A stretch of DNA of 64,000 nt from Ganoderma boninense (taxonomy: Eukaryota > Basidiomycota > Agaricomycetes > Polyporales > Polyporaceae), in assembly GCA_002900995.3 (NCBI GenBank), contig CM035311.1, forward strand, positions 3,782,001-3,846,000. The letters are read 5' to 3'. Shown piece by piece: positions 57,585-64,000 of the stretch (the first letter of the stretch is position 1; each line of letters begins with the position of its first letter). A program made the position numbers and the translations under genes. A model generated the notes under the pieces. The model saw only the letters and a program-made list of their open reading frames with translations, ran no database searches and was not told the DNA's origin.

Positions 57585-58275
57585 ATGAATCGACTAGATA
57601 CTCGCATTCTTGCTGAGCTGTTTCACCACATCTCCGCAATCGTTGGCGGCACGAATCCCCTCCCCCCTCCTGCTCAACTTTCCGATACCCATCCTACGAC
57701 GACCCAAGCGTACCTCCACGCAGATGACACCGTCACTGTCAACGACCTCGTCAATACCTTCTTGATCAACGTCCGGAGTCTTGACCACCGTGCTTATGCC
57801 GACAATGCATTTCGGGATATGTATGCATCCCTCGCCACCCAGCTGCCTCCCAACGAGCTGCGCAAATTTGCCAAAGAGTACTCCGAAATTACCCGCATCG
57901 CCCGAGTCCACGGCGAGAGTGACGAAGTCATCAGTGCCCTCCATACATACCTCAATGCTATTCGGGCCTTGGAGGAAGCAAGCGAGAATCATTTTGCTCA
58001 TCCCACGGCGGAGACACGAGATGCATGCAAAGTCCAGATCATCCTGAAGGATACAGCACAAGGGACTTTGAGTACGTGGATATCTTTAATGATTGTCTCT
58101 CTTCAAGAATGTGAGTGGTGCACGCTGTTTCGGCTTGGTTTTGTCTCATATGTTGTATTCTTCAGTGCGTCAGGTTCTTGATCACGGGGTGTTTTGGAAG
58201 GATGTTGATGGGCCTGGAGAGAATCAGCACGTCAACGGGTCAACGGGCAGAATGGAGGAACAACAAGATGTGTAG
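57585..58275 (+). CDS. Orphan protein A, paralogue of the gene at 58930
   Basis: Exon 1 (57585-58110, 526 nt) and exon 2 (58166-58275) join in phase to 211 aa. I do not recognise the family. The core reads NELRKFAKEYSEITRIARVH, then ALHTYLNAIRALEEASENH and SLQE, predicted mostly helical, with no signal peptide, membrane segment or cysteines suggesting secretion. It shares the pattern (R.FA.EYSE.TR..HV, AL..YLHA.R.L..A.E.H, W......SLQ) and an identical exon 1 length and intron phase with the gene at 58930-59599. It has a TATA box and is surrounded by hairpin repeats. Confidence 0.7.
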
Positions 58276-58329
58276 TATAAACGGTCCAGTTTTATTGTCC
58301 TGAGCGTGTTGATGACGTGAATATTGAGT

Positions 58330-58535
58330 TGTTACGCTCGAGTTGCGCGAATATGCGAGACGTGCCACATCGCAGACAATCTGCTATATCGCAAAACACA
58401 TCACCGATTAACACCCATAATGCGAGATGGCGGAGCCCCAGCGATGTCGCATCTCCGAGCGGCAATGCTGCGGACATGCGGATGCACTGCAATCCCGCAA
58501 ACCTTACGGTCATGCGAGAGTAGCGAATGTGTAAG
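58330..58535. repeat. Further GCGA-type inverted repeats
   Basis: TTGCGCGAATA...TATATCGCAA (58345-58394) encloses a nested TGCGA...TCGCA pair, and ATGCGA...TCGCAT spans about 58420-58452. Several more isolated TGCGA/TCGCA words follow. They resemble the hairpins at 56915-57172 on the other side of orphan gene A. Confidence 0.5.
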
Positions 58536-58787
58536 AATTACGTCAATCGAAGCTAATGATGCACCGTCCGAATCCACCGCCGATGGATGTAGCCGGGAAT
58601 GAATATGTGCGGTCACCGCGAGAGAGCCTAGAAGAACCTGACAATGGATCTTGCAGGCGAACAACAATGCCATCAAGGACTGCGACACTCGCCGGGCCTG
58701 CTGGTGAATTTCCATTAATCGGATCTGTGAAGCACAGTGTCTATGCATCTAGCGACGCTTACGTCACTCACATAAATGTTGGACCAC

Positions 58788-58880
58788 TTCGTCGGCATCA
58801 GCCCCACCCACCTGCTTCTCTACCACCACCACCCACCTGCTTCTCTACCACCACCACCACCACCACCGCACGCTCGCCCC
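58788..58880. repeat. CCA-rich microsatellite with a 24-bp tandem duplication
   Basis: ACCTGCTTCTCTACCACCAC occurs twice, 24 bp apart, followed by (ACC)n. It lies about 50 bp upstream of the second orphan gene and probably in its 5' UTR or promoter. Confidence 0.75.
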
Positions 58881-58929
58881 CTAGCCTTCACCCTCGCATC
58901 CTCGCCCACTAGGCACAGTACCGCCGACA

Positions 58930-59599
58930 ATGAACAACACAGCTGCCCCCGACACCAACGCCGTCCCCACTACCGCCAACGCCTCCAATGTCCTGCACCA
59001 CTTCAACATTGGGGGGGCCAACGGCCTGAACCCCTCCACTGATGCTGCCCCGGTCGGCGGTGGCGCCGCGGTCCCCCTCGGACCCGCCGACATCGTGGAC
59101 ATGTTTCTGATGTACACCCGGTCCCTGGAGAACCGCTGTCGGATCGATGCAGAGTTTGCGGTAGTTCACGAATGGCTGCGGTCACGCATGGACCCGAATG
59201 CGGTACGCAGGTTTGCTGAAGAATATTCTGAAGTCACCCGCGAGCGACACGTGCGCTCTTCTCGTGAGGAGTTCTTCACTGCGCTCAATCAATACCTGCA
59301 CGCGTCTCGCGACCTCGCCGCCGCCGTAGAAACCCACCAGGAGACACCAACGCCTGCCACTACCCACGCCCGCAGCGTCCAGGTGATGCGCTGTGAGGAT
59401 GCCCGAGTCCATCTCAAGATATGGCTCGAGATATTTGTGAAGTCCTTGCAAGACCGTACGTACCAGGCTGTTTACACATGTGTTACGCTAACTGTTGCTG
59501 GTAGTTGATCGTGTCGTCGAGTATGATGTGTACTTAGGGTTATTAGACCTCGTCCAGTGGCTCATTGAGAGGGTTTATATTGCCCCCCCTTTGCTTTAG
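58930..59599 (+). CDS. Orphan protein B, paralogue of the gene at 57585
   Basis: Exon 1 (58930-59455, 526 nt) and exon 2 (59505-59599) give 206 aa in frame, with a 49-bp intron. After a low-complexity Ala/Thr/Gly start (MNNTAAPDTNAVPTTANAS) the core ADIVDMFLMYTRSLENRC, AVRRFAEEYSEVTRERHV, ALNQYLHASRDLAAAVETH and WLEIFVKSLQD aligns with orphan A. No recognised domain. The same exon 1 length and splice phase as orphan A show a duplication, but the proteins have diverged strongly. The gene ends just before the satellite array. Confidence 0.7.
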
Positions 59600-59659
59600 C
59601 TCTACGCTTCACAACATTAGCTTTAACCAAAACTAAGCACAATTCATCCTAGGACGACT

Positions 59660-62600
59660 CCGTCCTCCGTTCCCGCTACCCCATGGTGCTCTGTCCCACT
59701 ACCCATCCGGGGACGACATGGCTGTTGGTCCTCGCCACTCATCCCGTGACAACCTGGCCGGTACTCTGTCCCACTACCCATCCGGGGACGACATGGCTGT
59801 TGGTCCTCGCCACTCATCCGGCGACAACCTGGTCCTCCATTCCCGCTACCCCACGGTACTCTGTCCCACTACCCATCCGGGGACGACATGGCTGTTGGTC
59901 CTCGCCACTCATCCGGCGACAACCTGGCCGGTACTCTGTCCCACTACCCATCCGGGGACGACATGACTGTTGGTCCTCGCCACTCATCCCACGACAACCT
60001 GGCCGGTACTCTGTCCCACTACCCATCGGGGACGACATGACTGTCCTCGCCACTCATCCCGTGACAACCTGCCCGGTACTCGTCCCACTACCCATCATCG
60101 CCACTCATCCGGCGACAACCTGGTCCTCCGTTCCCGCTACCCCACGGTACTCTGTCCCACTACCCATCCGGGGACGACATGGCTGTTGGTCCTCGCCACT
60201 CATCCGGCGACAACCTGGTCCATCCGGGGACGACCGTCCTCCGCATCATCCCGCGACACCTGGCACGGTACTCTGTCCCACTACCTATCCGGGGACGACA
60301 TGACTGTTGGTCCTCGCCACTCATCCGGCGACAACCTGGTCCTCCGTTCCCGCTACCCCACGGTACTCTCTGTCCCACTACCCATCCGGGGACGACATGG
60401 CTGTTGGTCCTCGCCACTCATCCCGCGACAACCTGGTCCTCCGGTACTCTGTGTCCCACTACCCATCCGGGGACGACATGACTGTTGGTCCTCTGCCACT
60501 CATCCGGCGACAACTGTTGGTCCTGGTCCGTTCCGTACCCCACGGTACTCTGTCCCACTACCTATCTGGGGACGACATGGCTGTGGTCCTCGCCACTCAT
60601 CCGGCGACAACCTGGTCCTCCGTTCCCGCTACCCCCACGGTACTCTGTCCCACTACCCATCCGGGGACGACATGGCTGTTGGTCCTCGCTCACTCATCCG
60701 GCTGACTACCCATCCGGGGTGGCTCCGTCCTCGCCACTCATCCGGCGACAACCTGGTCCTCCGTTCCCGCTACCCCACGGTACTCTGTCCCACTACCTAT
60801 CCGGGGACGACATGGCTGTTGGTCCTCGCCACTCATCGGCGACAACCTGGTCCTGTTCCCGCTACCCCACGGTACTCTGTCCCACTACCCATCCGGGGAC
60901 GACATGGCTGTTGGTCCTCGCCACTCATCCCGCGACAACCTGGCCGGTACTCTGTCCCACTACCCATCCGGGGACGACATGACTGTTGGTCCTCGCCACT
61001 CATCCGGCGACAACCTGGTCCTCCGTTCCCGCTACCCCACGGTACTCTGTCCCACTACCTATCCGGGACGACATGGCTGTTGGTCCTCGCCACTCATCCG
61101 GCGACAACCTGGTCCTCCGTTCCCGCTACCCCACGGTACTCTGTCCCACTACCCATCCGGGGACGACATGGCTGTTGGTCCTCGCCACTCATCCTGTGAC
61201 AACCTGTACTCTGTCCCACTACCCATCCGGGGACGACATGACTGTTGGTCCTCGCCACTCATCCCACGACAACCTGGTACTCCTGTCCCACTACCCATCC
61301 GGGGACGACATGACTGTTGGTCCTCGCCACTCATCCGGGCGACAACCTGGTCCTCCTCCCGCTACCCCACGGTTACTCTGTCCCACTACCCATCCGGGGA
61401 CGACATGGCTGTTGGTCCTCGCCACTCATCCCGCGACAACCTGGCCGGTACTCTGTCCCACTACCCATCCGGGGACGACATGACTGTTGGTCCTCGCCAC
61501 TCATCCCACGACAACCTGGCCGGTACTCTGTCCCACTACCCATCCGGGGACGACATGACCTGGTCCTCGCCACTCATCCGGCGACAACCTGGTCCTCCGT
61601 TCCCGCTACCCCACGGTACTCTGTCCCACTACCCATCCCGGGGGACGACATGACTGTTGGTCCTCGCCACTCATCCCGTGACAACCTGGCCCTCTGCCAC
61701 ATCTCGCCATCATCGGCGACAACCTGGTCCTCCGTTCCCGCTACCCCACGGTACTCTGTCCCACTACCTATCTGGGGACGACATGGCTGTTGGTCCTCGC
61801 CACTCATCCCGACACCTGGTCCTCCTTCCCGCTACCCCACTACTCTTTCCCATGGGGTATCCGGGGACGACATGGCTGTTGGTCCTCGCCACTCATCCGG
61901 CGACAACCTTGGTCCTGGTGTCCCACTACCGTCCCCGACTACTGTTGGTCCTCGCCACTCTGTCCCACTACCCATACCCATCCGGGGACGACATGGCTGT
62001 TGGTCCTCGCCACTCATCCCGCGACAACCTGGTCCTCCGTTCCCTGTACCCCACGGTACTCTGTCCCATACCTATCCGGGGACGACATGGCTGTTGGTCC
62101 TCGCCACTCATCCGGCGACAACCTGGTCCTCCGTTCCCGCTACCCCACGGTACTCTTTCCCATGGGGTATCCGGGGACGACATGGCTGTTGGTCCTCGCC
62201 ACTCATCCGGCGACAACCTGGTCCTCCGTTCCCGCTACCCCACGGTACTCTGTCCCACTACCTATCTGGGGACGACATGGCTGTTGGTCCTCGCCACTCA
62301 TCCGGCGACAACCTGGTCCTCCGTTCCCGCTACCCCACGGTACTCTGTCCCACTACCCATCCGGGGACGACATACTGTTGGTCCTCGCCACTCATCCCGT
62401 GACAACCTGGCCGGTACTCTGTCCCACTACCCATCCGGGGACGACATGGCTGTTGGTCCTCGCCACTCATCCGGCGACAACCTGGTCCTCCGTTCCCGCT
62501 ACCCCACGGTACTCTGTCCCACTACCTATCCGGGGACGACATGGCTGTTGGTCCTCGCCACTCATCCGGCGACAACCTGGTCCTCCGTTCCCGCTACCCC

Positions 62601-64000
62601 ACGGTACTCTGTCCCACTACCCATCCGGGGACGACATGGCTGTTGGTCCTCGCCACTCATCCCGCGACAACCTGGCCGGTACTCTGTCCCACTACCCATC
62701 CGGGGACGACATGACTGTTGGTCCTCGCCACTCATCCGGCGACAACCTGGTCCTCCGTTCCCGCTACCCCACGGTACTCTGTCCCACTACCTATCTGGGG
62801 ACGACATGGCTGTTGGTCCTCGCCACTCATCCGGCGACAACCTGGTCCTCCGTTCCCGCTACCCCACGGTACTCTGTCCCACTACCCATCCGGGGACGAC
62901 ATGGCTGTTGGTCCTCGCCACTCATCCCGTGACAACCTGGCTACCCCACGGTACTCTGTCCCACTACCCATCCGGGGACGACATGGCTGTTGGTCCTCGC
63001 CACTCATCCCGGACGACGGTACTCTGTCCCACTACCCATCCGGGGACGACATGACTGTTGGTCCTCGCCACTCATCCGGCGACAACCTGGTCCTCCGTTC
63101 CCGCTACCCCACGGTATCCCATGGGGGGGACGACATGGCTGTTGGTCCTCGCCACTCATCCCGTGACAACTGGCCGGTACTCTGTCCCACTACCCATCCG
63201 GGGACGACATGGCTGTTGACTGTGGTCCTCGCCACTCATCCCACGACAACCTGGCCGGTACTCTGTCCCACTACCCATCCGGACGACATGACTGTTGGTC
63301 CTCGCCACTACCGGCGACAACCTGGTACTCCTGTCCCACTACCCATGGGGTATCTGGGGACGACATGGCTGTTGGTCCTCGCCACTCATCCGGCGACAAC
63401 CTGGTCCTCCGTTCCCCGCTACCCCACGGTACTCTGTCCCACTACCCATCCGGGGACGACATGGTCCTGTTGGTGACAACCTGGCCCTCGCCACTCATCC
63501 GGGGACGACCTGTTGGGCGGACAACCTGGTCCTCCGTTCCCGCTACCCCCACGGTACTCTGTCCCACTACCTATCCGGGGACGACATGGCTGTTGGTCCT
63601 CGCCACTCATCCGGCGACAACCTGGTCCTCCGTTCCCGCTACCCACGGTACTCTGTCCCACTACCCATCCGGGGACGACATGGCTGTTGGTCCTCGCCAC
63701 TCATCCGCGACAACCTGGCCGGTACTCTGTCCCACTACCCATCCGGGGACGACATGACTGTTGGTCCTCGCCACTCATCCGGCGACAACCTGGTCCTCCG
63801 TTCCCGCTACCCCACGGGTACTCTGTCCCACTACCTATCCGGGGACGACATGGCTGTTGGTCCTCGCCACTCATCCGGCGACAACCTGGTCCTCCGTTCC
63901 CGCTACCCCACGGTACTCTGTCCCACTACCTATCCGGGGACGACATGGCTGTTGGTCCTCGCCACTCATCCGGCGACAACCTGGTCCTCCGTTCCCGCTA
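59660..64000. repeat. Satellite array of 95-bp and 75-bp units
   Basis: The array runs to the window end, so its true length is unknown. A unit begins GGTACTCTGTCCCACTAC and contains GGGGACGACATGRCTGTTGG and CCTCGCCACTCATCC. The long form (95 bp) ends with TGGTCCTCCGTTCCCGCTAC plus CCCAC; the short form (75 bp) ends at TGGCC. Dividing length by unit size gives roughly 50 units. All three plus-strand frames stay open over hundreds of codons because the unit lacks stops, but 95 is not a multiple of 3, so successive units change frame and coding is unlikely. Confidence 0.92.

Noticed and set aside
59683..63757. Long open frames (up to 465 codons) across the satellite
   Set aside because: All three plus-strand frames are open at once and the 95-bp unit changes frame at each repeat, so they are a by-product of a stop-free repeat.
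1..64000. CRISPR array, bacterial operons or rRNA genes
   Set aside because: The only regular repeats are the minisatellite and the satellite, which lack spacers; gene structure is eukaryotic; no rRNA sequence was recognised.

Overview
The window looks like nuclear DNA of a filamentous basidiomycete, most likely an Agaricomycete. Genes are split by many 45-70 bp GT-AG introns and intergenic spacers are short. The recognisable families fit this group: HeLo/MLKL-like NACHT proteins without repeats, an FtsJ-like methyltransferase, a Ure2p-like glutathione transferase, monocarboxylate-type MFS carriers, a siderophore transporter, and Ty3 chromovirus and MITE debris. All identifications come from reading the sequence; no database search was run.

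Region by region: (1) 1-7.3 kb holds a 3' scrap of an NLR-like gene, a 21-bp minisatellite and a long stretch with no convincing gene. (2) 7.3-19.1 kb is an immune-receptor-like cluster. Three paralogous NACHT genes share the same seven-exon layout, including a 25-28 nt microexon, and a FtsJ-like methyltransferase gene lies between the second and third. (3) 20.1-23.7 kb is the XPF/Rad1 repair nuclease. (4) 24.4-30.6 kb is a tandem family of three MCT-like MFS genes, the middle one a pseudogene. (5) 31.9-32.9 kb is a Ure2p-like GST with a suspicious exon 1/2 junction. (6) 34.9-38.1 kb is a siderophore-iron transporter with a GC-AG first intron, a 447-bp MITE in another intron and an exact iron-GATA site upstream. 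(7) 38.6-46.0 kb is an AXL2-like plus BUD6-like pair of cell-polarity genes on the same strand. (8) 46.7-52.9 kb has a trypsin-fold protease-like protein, dynein light chain LC8 and a disordered orphan. (9) 53.7-56.85 kb is a decayed Ty3 chromovirus whose LTR carries a nested 437-bp hAT-type MITE with a perfect 8-bp target duplication. (10) 56.85-59.6 kb has hairpin-forming repeats around two paralogous orphan genes. (11) From about 59.66 kb to the window end is a satellite built from 95-bp and 75-bp units with linked variants that imply higher-order structure.

Functional threads: the NACHT proteins combine a putative membrane-active N-terminal bundle with a signal-transducing NTPase, which suggests heterokaryon incompatibility or innate immunity, and they form a recently duplicating cluster. 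The siderophore transporter with its GATA site suggests iron-repressed uptake. AXL2 and BUD6 are both polarity factors, though adjacency alone does not show co-regulation. The last 10 kb is repeat-rich and may be subtelomeric or pericentromeric, which the window cannot decide.
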